Positions 8,038 through 16,214 of a DNA stretch of 64,000 nucleotides are shown here, in pieces. Origin of the DNA: Micromonospora sp. WMMD980 (lineage in GTDB: Bacteria; Actinomycetota; Actinomycetes; Mycobacteriales; Micromonosporaceae); NCBI RefSeq assembly GCF_029626035.1, contig NZ_JARUBE010000003.1:3348001-3412000 (forward strand). Reading direction: 5' to 3'. The translations under genes and the position numbers were made by a program. Every line of letters starts with the position of its first letter. The stretch's first letter is position 1. Below the pieces are notes generated by a model. That model did not search any database, was not told the DNA's origin, and saw nothing but the letters and a program-made list of their open reading frames with translations.

Positions 8038-9645
8038 TCAGCCGGCCGCGCAGGACAACGACGGCACGCGGTTGGCGCCGCCGGACGATCCCAGGAAGCC
8101 GAAGGTCGCGCTGCCGCCGGCACCGATCGCGCCGTTGTAGCTGACGTTGCGGGCGGTCACCGCCGATCCGCTGGCGGTCACCGTCGCGTTCCACGCCTGC
8201 GTCACCTGCTGCCCGTCGGCGAACGTCCAGGTCACCGTCCACCCGTTGATCGCCGAAGCGCCCGCGGTCACCTTCACCTCGGCCTGGAAGCCGCCCTGCC
8301 ACTGGCCGGTCAGCGTGTAGGACGCCGAGCAGGCGCCTCCGCCCGACGGCGGCGGGGTGGTCGGCGGGGTGGTCGTGGGCGGGGTGGTCGTGGGCGGGGT
8401 GGTCGTGGGCGGCGGGGTGGTGGTCGGTGGCGTCGTCGGGGCGCCGCCGACGCCGCTCATGATGGCGTCGATGACGCCCTGCTGGGTGACCGTCGTGGAG
8501 CCGCGGTTGAACAGCCCGAACCCGTACGCCCCGTTGTAACCGTTGTCCCAGTAGGCGGTGGCCGCCCCGTACTTCCTGGCGGTGGACACCAGGGTGCGGG
8601 CGTAGTCCGCGCGGTACCTGTTGTTCGTCGGGTCCGCCGACGTCTTGTCGACGGATCCGTACTCACCGACGAACACCGGGTAGCCGCGCGCGACGAACGT
8701 GTCGCGCATCTTCTTGAGCTGCGCGTCCATGAAGTCCTGCTGGCCCCAGGTCGACTTCCGCGACGGCGTGGTGGCGGCCGGTCCCCACTGGGTGATGGTG
8801 CCGTTCTCCTCACCGGCGAAGTCCCAGGGGTCGTAGTAGTGCACGGAGATCATGAGCCGCTGCTCGTTCGCGGGGACGGTCGACGCCCGGTACTGGTCAG
8901 TCGGCAGCGCGAAACCGTAGTTGCCCACCGTGTAGTCGATGTTGGTGTTCCAGCCGGGGATGAGCAGCCAGCGCGAGGTGTTGTTCCCGCCGGACCTGCG
9001 TACCGTGTCCACGAAGATCTGGTTGTAGGCGTTGATGTTCGAATAGCACGGCTGGGTCGGGTTGCCCCACTGCCCGTCGAATTCCTCGTTCATGGACTCG
9101 AGGATCAGGCGCTCGCTGTAGCTCTGGAACCTGGTGGCGATCTGCTGCCACACCTTCTGATACTTGTCCCTGATGGCCGTCTGGTTCGACGAGTCGCAGA
9201 TCAACCAGGAGCCGGTGATGGTCTTGTAGCCGTCGCCGTGCATATTGACCAGCACGTACAAGCCCCGGCTGTAGGCGTAGTCGACGATTTCCTGGATCCG
9301 GTTCAACCAGGCGGAGTTGATCGTGTAGTTGGGGGCCGCCCCGATGTTTCCCAGGTAGGAGACCGGGATGCGGATCGTTCTGAATCCCGCCGCCTTCACC
9401 CGGTCGATGAGCGCCGGCGTCACGACCGGGTTTCCCCAGGCCGTCTCGCTGGGGATGCCGTTGGCGTTGGCCTCCAACGCGTTCCCCAGGTTCCAGCCCG
9501 CGCCCATGTCCGCGACGAGCTGCGTGGCGTTCAACTGCCTGATGCCGTCGGCCGACGCGGAATTCGCCACCAGTGTCGCCGATCCGGCCAGCGCCAATAT
9601 GCCGGCAAGGAAGGCGAACTGCACCTTCCGCAGGGTTGCTCTCAC
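8038..9645 (-). CDS. Secreted GH5 cellulase with CBM2
   Basis: A 535-residue endo-beta-1,4-glucanase. Residues 1-32 are a signal peptide with a basic start and the cleavage motif ANSASA. Residues about 35-395 form the GH5 barrel: the acid/base Glu is E187 in the motif MNEEF and the nucleophile is E328 in VFVGEYG; WNLGNALEA and HGDGYKTI are other family markers. A Pro-Thr linker (about 402-432) leads to a CBM2 cellulose-binding domain (438-535) with paired Cys and exposed Trp. I chose the GTG start at 9645 because GGGAGA lies just upstream and the signal peptide begins there. It acts outside the cell on cellulose. The promoter region holds unusual inverted repeats. Confidence 0.93.
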   Translation of the reverse strand: MRATLRKVQFAFLAGILALAGSATLVANSASADGIRQLNATQLVADMGAGWNLGNALEANANGIPSETAWGNPVVTPALIDRVKAAGFRTIRIPVSYLGNIGAAPNYTINSAWLNRIQEIVDYAYSRGLYVLVNMHGDGYKTITGSWLICDSSNQTAIRDKYQKVWQQIATRFQSYSERLILESMNEEFDGQWGNPTQPCYSNINAYNQIFVDTVRRSGGNNTSRWLLIPGWNTNIDYTVGNYGFALPTDQYRASTVPANEQRLMISVHYYDPWDFAGEENGTITQWGPAATTPSRKSTWGQQDFMDAQLKKMRDTFVARGYPVFVGEYGSVDKTSADPTNNRYRADYARTLVSTARKYGAATAYWDNGYNGAYGFGLFNRGSTTVTQQGVIDAIMSGVGGAPTTPPTTTPPPTTTPPTTTPPTTTPPTTPPPSGGGACSASYTLTGQWQGGFQAEVKVTAGASAINGWTVTWTFADGQQVTQAWNATVTASGSAVTARNVSYNGAIGAGGSATFGFLGSSGGANRVPSLSCAAG

Positions 9646-9662
9646 AGGATTCTCCCGTCCGG

Positions 9663-9744
9663 ATCGACCATCACGCTCGGTTGTCGAATTTATTCGACGA
9701 TGGTCGATTATGCTTTCGATAAGGATCAGAACAACGAAAGCATA
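9663..9744. promoter_or_regulatory. Set of three inverted repeats upstream of the GH5 gene
   Basis: Three perfect inverted repeats lie in an AT-richer stretch just ahead of the cellulase gene: ATCGACCATC (9663-9672) with its complement at 9699-9708; inside it GTCGAAT (9683-9689) with ATTCGAC (9692-9698); and directly following, TATGCTTTCG (9709-9718) with CGAAAGCATA (9735-9744). They likely include operator sites, and they overlap the expected promoter. Confidence 0.55.
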
Positions 9745-9818
9745 GACGTCGATCCATAACGCAACAAGTACGGGATCCGGCATGCGGGATTCGACACCGA
9801 TTCGACAGGCGTGGCCGA

Positions 9819-9856
9819 GGGGTCGTGGGCGGCCGAGCCGGCCCGTCCACGACCCC
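9819..9856. terminator. Hairpin after the SRPBCC gene
   Basis: GGGGTCGTGGGC (9819-9830) pairs with GTCCACGACCCC (9845-9856) at 11 of 12 positions. It lies 6 bases past the stop of the SRPBCC gene on the minus strand. Confidence 0.5.
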
Positions 9857-9862
9857 CAGCGG

Positions 9863-10333
9863 TCAGGACGCGGCGTCCGGGCGGTCGACGTCGCCGCGCC
9901 ACGCTCCGGTCGCACTCCCCCGGTCCTCGACGAACGCCTTGAACCGCTTCGCGTCGGCCTTCACCTGCCGGCTGTCCACCCCCACGGCGCTGCCGGCCTT
10001 CTCCACCAGCCCCTCCGGCTCCCAGTCGAGCTGGATGGTCACCCGGGTCTCGTCGTCGGAGAGCCGGTGGAACGTGACCACGCCGGCGTGCTTCGCCTCA
10101 CCACCCGTGCTCTTCCACGCCACCCGCTCGTCCGGGTGCTGCTCGGTGATCTCCGCGTCGAACTCCCGGGTGACCCCGGCCACCTTGGTCACCCAGCGGG
10201 TGTGCGTCGCGTCGATCTGCGTGATCGACTCGACACCGTCCATGAACTGCGGGAACGACTCGAACTGCGTCCACTGGTCGTAGGCGGTGCGGATCGGTAC
10301 CTGAACGTCGACGGACTCCGTCACGGTGCTCAC
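9863..10333 (-). CDS. SRPBCC / polyketide-cyclase-like lipid-binding protein
   Basis: A 156-residue START-like (SRPBCC) protein. It opens with VTESVDVQVPIRTAYDQWTQFESFPQFMDGVESI, the standard first strand and helices of the family. The WKSTGGEAKHAGVVTFHRL and TRVTIQLDWEPEG strands and a C-terminal amphipathic helix close the cavity. Family members bind hydrophobic ligands, but the ligand here is unknown. Such genes often accompany small stress or membrane genes in actinomycetes, and here the DUF3618 and holin-like pair follows on the same strand. A purine-rich GAGG lies a few bases ahead of the ATG at 10333. Confidence 0.85.
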   Translation of the reverse strand: MSTVTESVDVQVPIRTAYDQWTQFESFPQFMDGVESITQIDATHTRWVTKVAGVTREFDAEITEQHPDERVAWKSTGGEAKHAGVVTFHRLSDDETRVTIQLDWEPEGLVEKAGSAVGVDSRQVKADAKRFKAFVEDRGSATGAWRGDVDRPDAAS

Positions 10334-10430
10334 TGGGCCTCCTCAAGCGACTTGTCGTGAGGTCGTGGTGCCCCGGTGCGGTCGGTTCAACCCTCCGATC
10401 GCGTCACACGCGCGCACGGCGATCGGCCGG

Positions 10431-10796
10431 TCACGCCCGCCGTCGTCGCGCCAGGACGACGAGCACCACGGCCAGCACGGCGGCCGCGCCGATCGCGGCG
10501 AGCGGCAGCGGGCGGCGCGCCCTCGCCGGCAGGTCGTGCTCGCGCAGGGACGACTCGATCGACTCCGACGTCGACGCGAGCCGGCCGGTGACCGAGCCGG
10601 CGACCTCCCCGGCGCGCGCCACTGCGGCGTTCACCGTCGCCCTGGCCTGCGCGCCGGCTTCCTCGGCGGCGACCTTCGCGCGCGCCTTGACGTCCGTCTT
10701 GGCCGCGAGCGCCTCGACGGTGTCGCCGAGTGCGGCGCGGGTCTGCGCGATCTCCGCCCGCAACCGCTGCGGGTCCGACGGCGTGCTCTCACTCAT
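10431..10796 (-). CDS. DUF3618 membrane-anchored protein
   Basis: A 121-residue protein whose first part carries the DUF3618 signature (RLRAEIAQTRAALGDTVEALAAKTDVKARAK), a helical Ala-rich stretch, and a single C-terminal transmembrane helix (about residues 97-115, rich in Ala and Val) ended by RRRRA. Function is unknown; the family is widespread in actinobacteria next to holin-X-like proteins. Its start overlaps the end of the holin-like gene by 8 bases, so the two are translated together. Confidence 0.85.
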   Translation of the reverse strand: MSESTPSDPQRLRAEIAQTRAALGDTVEALAAKTDVKARAKVAAEEAGAQARATVNAAVARAGEVAGSVTGRLASTSESIESSLREHDLPARARRPLPLAAIGAAAVLAVVLVVLARRRRA

Positions 10797-11238
10797 GGCT
10801 TCTCCCCTCCCGGAACGCGGTCTTCACCGCGTCCACGTCCGCGGTCACGCCGGACACCGCCTCCTGCGGCGCCAGCGGTGTCGTCGCGCGCAACTGCCGT
10901 CGGCCGAGCAGGGCCAGCACCCCGGCGGAGACGAGCACGACGACCATGACGGTCAGCACGGCCAACCACAGCGGCCAGGCCAGGTCCAGCACCACCACCG
11001 CCAGGACCACGAGCAGGGCGAGCCCGTACAGGCCGAGGACGGCAGCCCCGCCGAACAGACCCCCGCCGAGGCCGGCGTGCCGGCCCTTGGCGATCAGCTC
11101 CGCCCTGGCCAGCGCCAGTTCGTCGCGTACGAGCGTCGACAACTGCTCGGTGGCGCGGCTGATCAGGTCCGACGTCGACAGGTTCGCGGCCGGGACGGCG
11201 CGATCCTCGTCGACCCGGGCCGACGGATCCGGTGCCAT
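10789..11238 (-). CDS. Actinobacterial holin-X-like (phage holin family) membrane protein
   Basis: A 149-residue membrane protein. The N-terminal part LISRATEQLSTLVRDELALARAELIAKGRHAG and two adjacent hydrophobic helices (about residues 55-75 and 82-105) match the putative actinobacterial holin-X family. Despite the name, such proteins are chromosomal and no lysin or phage gene is nearby, so a role in membrane stress or organisation is more likely than lysis. The start at 11238 is preceded by GAGGGG. It forms an operon with the overlapping DUF3618 gene. Confidence 0.82.
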   Translation of the reverse strand: MAPDPSARVDEDRAVPAANLSTSDLISRATEQLSTLVRDELALARAELIAKGRHAGLGGGLFGGAAVLGLYGLALLVVLAVVVLDLAWPLWLAVLTVMVVVLVSAGVLALLGRRQLRATTPLAPQEAVSGVTADVDAVKTAFREGRSHE

Positions 11239-11480
11239 CGCATCCCCTCTCGTCGTGTGCACGCCTGATGCCCGGGTTGGCGGGCACACAAACGAATCCC
11301 TCCGCGCGGAGCCGGGATCGGCTCCAGCGCGACGCCTGCCCGCGGCCGGGTGGCAGGTGTGGGTCAACTCGGCGGGTGGCCGGCCGGCCCGGCGGGCTGA
11401 TGCCGCGCCACCCGTCGCCCGGCGGGACGCGGCAGGCGTCGGGCGGGCGGGACGGGGTGGCGGAACCGGCGCGGGATGTG

Positions 11481-11494
11481 GGATACAAGTATCC
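11481..11494. promoter_or_regulatory. GGATAC-AA-GTATCC palindrome touching a start codon
   Basis: A 6-bp perfect inverted repeat with a 2-base spacer ends on the base just before the ATG at 11495. The position overlaps where a ribosome binding site would be, and the pattern resembles operators of GntR-type repressors. No other ribosome binding site is seen, so the gene may be leaderless or controlled at this site. Confidence 0.45.
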
Positions 11495-12160
11495 ATGACG
11501 GTCAGTGCGGAGCAGGCCGAGAGCTGGCGCAGGCAGGCGGTCGAGGACCGGGACGCGCGGGCGGCGTTCGCGCTCGGCGCGCTGCACCTGGGCCAGACCG
11601 GCGCCGGCGGCGAGGCACGGCACTGGTTCGAGTACGCGACGACGCTCGATCCGAGCGCCGACCTGTTGTGGCGGATCACCCAGGAGCACGTCGACACGCT
11701 CGCGCTGGAGCCGATCCGCGGATGGATGCGCAGGGCGATCACCACCGAGTGGGTGGGGTGCGAGTTCACGGTCGACCCCGGTGTCTTCGGCGTCTACGAC
11801 TACCACGGCACCGGCGACGTCACCGGTCAGTCCTTCGAGGTGCAGGTGTCCGTGGAGCCCCCCGGGGCCGCCCGCGCCGCGTTGGAGGCGGCCGCGCTCC
11901 GGTTTCCGCTGGTCAACGAGAACGGCGACGAGACCGGGGAGTACGACGACGGGCTCTACACCCCGAACTACGTCTCCGATGTCCGCGACGACGAGGCCGG
12001 GCCCCGGCTGGGGATGGACTGCAAGGACGGCGTCATACCGCTGATGGCCCGGACGGACATCCGGATCGTCGTCGAGGAGCTCCGCCGGGCCGGCGCCACG
12101 AGCGGCCGCGTCTTCTCCTCCTCGAACGAACTGCTGAACTGGTATCCCGCCGACAGGTGA
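11495..12160 (+). CDS. Hypothetical protein with a TPR/Sel1-like N-terminus
   Basis: A 221-residue acidic soluble protein that I cannot assign to a named family. Residues about 5-55 read like a tetratricopeptide or Sel1-type helical pair (DRDARAAFALGALHLGQTGAGGEARHWFEYATTLDP). The remainder is mixed strand and helix with several aromatic-acidic patches (GVFGVYDYHGTGDV, GEYDDGLYTPNYVSDV). There is no signal peptide or membrane segment. It stands alone. Its ATG directly abuts the palindrome at 11481-11494, which may control it. Confidence 0.7.
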   Translation: MTVSAEQAESWRRQAVEDRDARAAFALGALHLGQTGAGGEARHWFEYATTLDPSADLLWRITQEHVDTLALEPIRGWMRRAITTEWVGCEFTVDPGVFGVYDYHGTGDVTGQSFEVQVSVEPPGAARAALEAAALRFPLVNENGDETGEYDDGLYTPNYVSDVRDDEAGPRLGMDCKDGVIPLMARTDIRIVVEELRRAGATSGRVFSSSNELLNWYPADR

Positions 12161-12249
12161 CGCCGCGATCGGGACGGGACCGAACACGGAGCACCCGAGC
12201 GCGACGGCCGGTCGGGGCCGGATTCCCCGACCCAGACCGTCGCCTCACC

Positions 12250-12786
12250 TCACCCGCTCAGGCGTGGTTGCCAGCCGTCGCGGTAGCGCACGCCCCGCGG
12301 TCGCAGCCGGACCCGGTCGTGCGCGGTCCCGGTGACCGGTTCGACGTGGATCTCCCGGGGCCGCTCCACCACGACGCAGACATCCTCGCCGGGCCACCAC
12401 CAGCCGCAGGAACGGGCCAGGTCGACCCAGATGCCCAGGTGGTCGGCGTCGTCCGGCCGGTAACCGGCGAGGCCGAGCCGGCGTAGCACGTCGTAGTAGG
12501 CGATCCAGGACGCGTCCTGCTGGCCGTACCAGCAGACCGGGAGCGGGCCGTCGCCGGCCAGCGCCGCCCGCACCGGCAGGTAGAAGCCGTTCGCGAGGCT
12601 CCGGTGCAGCGCCGTGCGTACCCCCTGGCGCAGCACGACGGCGAGCGGCACGCCGGCGTCGAGGGCGTGCGACGGCGCCAGTTCGGGCCACGGCTGCCGG
12701 GTTCTGCCCGCGCGTACGGGTGACAGCTCGGGATCGGGGTGGGCGACGCCCGCGCTTAGCGCGCCGCGCAGCCGGGAGACGACCAT
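12250..12786 (-). CDS. DUF6745-like protein, short form
   Basis: A protein of about 178 residues. The core (WYGQQDASWIAYYDVLRRLGL, DLARSCGWWWPGEDVCVVVERP, then VRYRDGW) matches DUF6745-type proteins common in actinomycetes, whose function is unknown. Family members usually continue after the YRDGW segment, while this one ends 6 residues later, so it may be a short version. I place the start at the ATG at 12786; an upstream GTG at 12831 falls inside a perfect palindrome and is less likely. It is on the same strand as the four-gene operon that follows but has its own intergenic gap. Confidence 0.6.
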   Translation of the reverse strand: MVVSRLRGALSAGVAHPDPELSPVRAGRTRQPWPELAPSHALDAGVPLAVVLRQGVRTALHRSLANGFYLPVRAALAGDGPLPVCWYGQQDASWIAYYDVLRRLGLAGYRPDDADHLGIWVDLARSCGWWWPGEDVCVVVERPREIHVEPVTGTAHDRVRLRPRGVRYRDGWQPRLSG

Positions 12787-12807
12787 GGCGAGGTCACTCG
12801 CCGGCGG

Positions 12808-12833
12808 CGGTGTCCCGGCCGGCCGGGACACCG
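12808..12833. terminator. 26-bp perfect palindrome
   Basis: The arms CGGTGTCCCGGCC and their exact complement meet without a loop. The site lies 13 bases downstream of where the GT2 gene (12847-13545) ends on the minus strand. It may terminate the four-gene operon or act as an operator for the DUF6745-like gene. Confidence 0.5.
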
Positions 12834-12846
12834 GAGGCGCGCGGCC

Positions 12847-13545
12847 TCAGGCGCGGCCGCCGACGACCGGAGGACTGTCGTCGAGGGCGTCGAGATAGCC
12901 GGCGAAGCCGTGCGGGGCCCGCGCACGTCGGCGGGCGCTGGTCCGCACCGGGCAGGCGGCGTCGGCGACCACCCGCAGGGCCCGCCGGCGGGCCCGCTCG
13001 ACGAGGTCGTGGTCCTCACCGTGGCGCAGGTCGGCGAAGCCGCCCAGCCGTTCGTAGGCGGTGGCGGCGCAGCCCAGGTTCGCGCCGTGCACGTGCCGGT
13101 GGCCGGCGTCGGTCACGTCCTGTCGATAGCGGATCTCGAACCGGGTGCGGACCTGCTCGGAGCGGTGCGCCCAGTCGTGGACGCGCACGGTGCCGAGCAG
13201 CAGGTCGGCGCCGGCGCGGGCGTGGCGCAGGTGCCATCCGGCCCAGCGGCGGGGCACGCGGGTGTCCGCGTCGGTGGTGGCGAGCCACAGGTCCCGCGGG
13301 CCGTGGCGCAGCGCGTACGCCATGCCGGCGGCGCGCGCCCGGCCGACGTTGCGGGCCCGTACCGTCACCACCGTGGCGCCGAGTCGGCGGGCGACGGTGG
13401 CCGTCTCGTCGGCGCAGTCGTCGGCCACGACGATCACCTCCGATCGCACCGCCAGGTGACGGAGCGCGCCGCGGACCGAGGCAAGGCAGCCGGGCAGCGA
13501 CGCCTGCTCGTCGTGGGCGGGCACCACGACCGCCACCCGGTTCAC
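12847..13545 (-). CDS. GT2 glycosyltransferase (last gene of the four-gene operon)
   Basis: A soluble GT-A glycosyltransferase of 232 residues. VAVVVPAHDEQASLPGCL and VIVVADDCADETATVAR form the nucleotide-sugar site, and the metal motif is TTDADTRVPRRW. HGEDHDLVERARR resembles the ED-type catalytic segment of the family. There is no membrane helix. The GTG start at 13545 overlaps the methyltransferase stop by 4 bases (GTGA), showing translational coupling. In the operon it would attach a sugar to a product also handled by the deacetylase and methyltransferase. Confidence 0.88.
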   Translation of the reverse strand: MNRVAVVVPAHDEQASLPGCLASVRGALRHLAVRSEVIVVADDCADETATVARRLGATVVTVRARNVGRARAAGMAYALRHGPRDLWLATTDADTRVPRRWAGWHLRHARAGADLLLGTVRVHDWAHRSEQVRTRFEIRYRQDVTDAGHRHVHGANLGCAATAYERLGGFADLRHGEDHDLVERARRRALRVVADAACPVRTSARRRARAPHGFAGYLDALDDSPPVVGGRA

Positions 13546-14165
13546 CGCAGGCCCTCGGCCTGCGCCACGGAGGTGGCCGCGGGCGGCACCCGGAGGAAGA
13601 CGTCGAGGAGGAAGTCCGACTCCTCGTGCCGGGCCGTGCGCGCCAGCCCGTCGGTGGCGCCGAGCCGCCGGTGCACGTCGTCGCCGCCCCGGGCGTGCTC
13701 GGCCACCACCGGCCGCCAGTGCACCGCGACGAGCGTGCCGCCCGGTTCGAGCGAGTCCACCGTCCGGGCGATCAGCAGGTCCAGGCCGGCGTCGTCGAGG
13801 TAGTAACCGAGTTCCGAGAGCACGACCAGGTCGAAGCGCCGGTCCGCCGCCGGCCACTCGTGGGGGACGCGCATCCGTTCCACCCGCACGTGCGCCTGGT
13901 CGGTGAGCCGCCGCCGGGCGCTCGTCACCGCCGCGGCGGCGATGTCGACCGCCAGCAGCCGGTCGCACCGCCGCGCGAGCCGGGAGGTGAGCATGCCCGT
14001 CGAGCAGCCCGGCTCGAACGCCGACCGGTAACGCCGACGCGGCAGGCATGCCACGGTGAGGTCGTGCTTGCGTTGCTCGTACCAGCGGGTCTCGAAGCTC
14101 CACGGGTCCTCGGCCCGCGCGTACATGTCGTCGAAGTAGCCGGCCGGGGTGCCGCGTGAGGTCAT
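13542..14165 (-). CDS. NodS-like SAM-dependent methyltransferase
   Basis: A 207-residue class I methyltransferase. The start YFDDMYARAEDPWSFETRWYEQRKHDLTVACL is typical of NodS-like N-methyltransferases. Motif I is SAFEPGCSTGMLTSRLA, the acidic end of strand 2 is LLAVDIAAAAV, and motif IV is FDLVVLSELGYYLDD. NodS of rhizobia methylates a deacetylated glucosamine, so the neighbouring PIG-L deacetylase supports a similar N-methylation here, but this is inference. It overlaps both neighbours by 4 bases. Confidence 0.88.
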   Translation of the reverse strand: MTSRGTPAGYFDDMYARAEDPWSFETRWYEQRKHDLTVACLPRRRYRSAFEPGCSTGMLTSRLARRCDRLLAVDIAAAAVTSARRRLTDQAHVRVERMRVPHEWPAADRRFDLVVLSELGYYLDDAGLDLLIARTVDSLEPGGTLVAVHWRPVVAEHARGGDDVHRRLGATDGLARTARHEESDFLLDVFLRVPPAATSVAQAEGLR

Positions 14166-14896
14166 GGCACGAACACCGTTTCGTAGGGACGCGCGAAGCG
14201 TGCGAGGACGTGCGGGGGAAGGATCGCGGCGTCGGCCGGCGCCGGGCCGAGCGGCAGGATCTGGCTGCGGAAGGCGTCGATCGCGTCCCGCTTGGCCGAC
14301 CTGGCGGCCTCGGTCAGGTCGATCCGACGCGCGCGGTGCCACGGCACCCCGGGATCGTCCGGTTCGGCCCAGTGCCACGTCCAGACGGGAAACTCCAGGA
14401 GTGTCGCGCCGGTGCGCCGGCAGGCGACCGCCGCGGCCCGTCCGACCGCCTCGTGGTCCGGGTGGCCGTCGCCGTGCCAGGTCGTGACGCACCACCGGCC
14501 GGGCGCCAGCCGGGCGGTCAGGGTGTCGGTGAGCGCCGTCTCGTCGATCCCGCCGTCGGGATGCCCGAGGTGCGTGATGCCCGAGGGGGCGACGCCGAGC
14601 CGCCCGCACGCCGTGACGGTCTCGGCCCGCCGGATCCCGGCCAGCTCCGCGGGGGTGTGCACGGTCGATCCGGGGTGCGAGGCCTCGCCGTCGGTGACCA
14701 CCGCGATCTCCGCGCCGGCGAGCATGGCGACCAGGCCGCCGACGCCGAGAACCTCGTCGTCGGGATGCGGGGCGACGACCAGCGGCGGCACCGCCCGCGC
14801 CGCGTCCCGCGGATCGAGTACGCGCCAGCCGGCCGGCGCCGGCCACGCGCGCCACGTCTCCTCGGCGGTGCCCGCGCCGACGATGGGTCTCACCAT
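14162..14896 (-). CDS. PIG-L family deacetylase
   Basis: A 244-residue zinc-dependent N-deacetylase. The first metal motif is PHPDDEVLGVGG and the third ligand His lies in WHGDGHPDHEAVGRAA. The family removes acetyl groups from GlcNAc units in lipids, mycothiol precursors or antibiotics. It has no membrane segment. The start ATG at 14896 overlaps the end of the acyl-CoA dehydrogenase-like gene by 7 bases; its own end overlaps the methyltransferase by 4. The tight spacing means all four genes are probably made in fixed ratio. Confidence 0.9.
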   Translation of the reverse strand: MVRPIVGAGTAEETWRAWPAPAGWRVLDPRDAARAVPPLVVAPHPDDEVLGVGGLVAMLAGAEIAVVTDGEASHPGSTVHTPAELAGIRRAETVTACGRLGVAPSGITHLGHPDGGIDETALTDTLTARLAPGRWCVTTWHGDGHPDHEAVGRAAAVACRRTGATLLEFPVWTWHWAEPDDPGVPWHRARRIDLTEAARSAKRDAIDAFRSQILPLGPAPADAAILPPHVLARFARPYETVFVP

Positions 14897-15849
14897 CCGG
14901 GGTCCCCGGCCGCGGTCACCAGCTCGCCCAGATGAGCCAGGTCCGCCTCCGCGTGGCTCTGCCGCAGATAGACGGTCAGGTCGGCGACCCGCCTGGCGTG
15001 GTCGGCGTCCTGGCACAGCGGGCCCGCCCCCAGCGCCCGGCCGACCCGGTCGACGACCGTGGAGGCGGTGGCCTCGACGGTGGCCCGTACCTGGTGGGCC
15101 AGCCGGTCGGCGTCCCGGGTGGGATGCGCGTCGATCTCGGCGGCGGCGGCGGACAGCACGGCGCGGGCGGCGACCAGGGCCGCGTCGACCGCCCCGAGGT
15201 GCGCCAGGGCGTGCGGGCCGAGGGGACGGCGGCGCGCCGCGGCGCACAGCGTGTCGGCGACGCCGACGGCTCCGCCGTACCAGCACGCGGCCACGCCCAC
15301 CCCGCCGTGCCAGAAGCCCGGCCGCGCGGTGTAGCGACCGGGTCCACCCACCGGGGTGGCGGGCACGTCGTCGAAGCGGACCGTCCGGCTGTCGCTGGCG
15401 GCCATGCCGACGGCGGGCCAGGTGCCGGCCAGCGGGGTGACCCCGGGGCCGCCGACCTCGACCGCGAACAGGCGTACCCCGTCGTCGGCCGTGGCGGTCA
15501 CCAGCGCCCGGGAGAGCAGGCCCGCCCCGGAGCACCAGGGCCGGTCCCCGGTCAGCCGCCACCGGCCGCCGTCCCGGGTCGCGGTGAGGGTGGCCGGGGC
15601 GGCGGCCCACACGCCCCACGGTTCGCGGCGCCACGCCGGGTCGATCGGCACGCCCAGCTCGGCGAGGATCGCCAGCGCGTCGGCGTGCCCCTCCCCCAGG
15701 CGGGCCAGGGCCGGGTCGGCGCGGCCGAGTTCGACGAAGCGCCGGAACCGCTCCGCGGTCCGTCCGGCGCCGGGCGACGGCAGGTCGAGGCGGCCGGTGA
15801 GCACGGCGGCGCGGAACGCCTCCGCCGTCCGCTCGTCTCCCGTGGCCAT
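14890..15849 (-). CDS. Acyl-CoA dehydrogenase-like flavoprotein
   Basis: A 319-residue protein with the acyl-CoA dehydrogenase fold but shorter than normal (about 380). The N-terminal helical domain is abbreviated. The middle beta-domain (GRWRLTGDRPWCSGAGLLSRALVTA, then TVRFDDVPATPVG) and the C-terminal helical bundle are clear. The usual catalytic Glu is not obvious, so it may be a hydroxylase-like or non-canonical member. It is the first gene of an operon with a PIG-L deacetylase, a NodS-like methyltransferase and a GT2 enzyme. It could unsaturate or oxidise an acyl part of the same product. The start at 15849 has no strong ribosome binding site. Confidence 0.8.
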   Translation of the reverse strand: MATGDERTAEAFRAAVLTGRLDLPSPGAGRTAERFRRFVELGRADPALARLGEGHADALAILAELGVPIDPAWRREPWGVWAAAPATLTATRDGGRWRLTGDRPWCSGAGLLSRALVTATADDGVRLFAVEVGGPGVTPLAGTWPAVGMAASDSRTVRFDDVPATPVGGPGRYTARPGFWHGGVGVAACWYGGAVGVADTLCAAARRRPLGPHALAHLGAVDAALVAARAVLSAAAAEIDAHPTRDADRLAHQVRATVEATASTVVDRVGRALGAGPLCQDADHARRVADLTVYLRQSHAEADLAHLGELVTAAGDPGW

Positions 15850-16214
15850 CCTCAGACCCCCGTCACGGACCGGACCGTCTGCCGTCCGCCGAGTCGCGCC
15901 CGGCCGGCGGCCGGGAGAGACGATCCTGGACGGCCGACGGGCATCGCGGGCTCCGATCTGAGCGGTACGGGAGCGACCGGTGGGCCGCGGCCCGAAGATG
16001 CCCTTCCCGGGAGGGGTGAAACCTCGGACGACCCACGTCACGTCCGGATGTCGCCGCGATGCGCGCCCACCGCGCCCGGAACCGGCACGGCACCGAGTTC
16101 TTACCTGTCGATGACGTGCCGGCGGATCACCGATCGGCGCGGCACCGGGTCGCCGTATCCGGATGCGACAGCGGCCGAACGACTGGCCGGCTCGGCGACC
16201 GAGGAGAAGACGAC
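15850..16214. other. Intergenic region between divergent genes
   Basis: About 365 bases separate the divergent starts of the acyl-CoA dehydrogenase-like and DUF1996 genes. It must hold both promoters. I see no RNA gene and no long palindrome. GAGGAG just before 16215 is the ribosome binding site of the DUF1996 gene. Confidence 0.5.

Noticed and set aside
10789..11238. Prophage lysis gene because of the holin-like family name
   Set aside because: No other phage gene is nearby, and this family is a normal chromosomal gene in actinobacteria.
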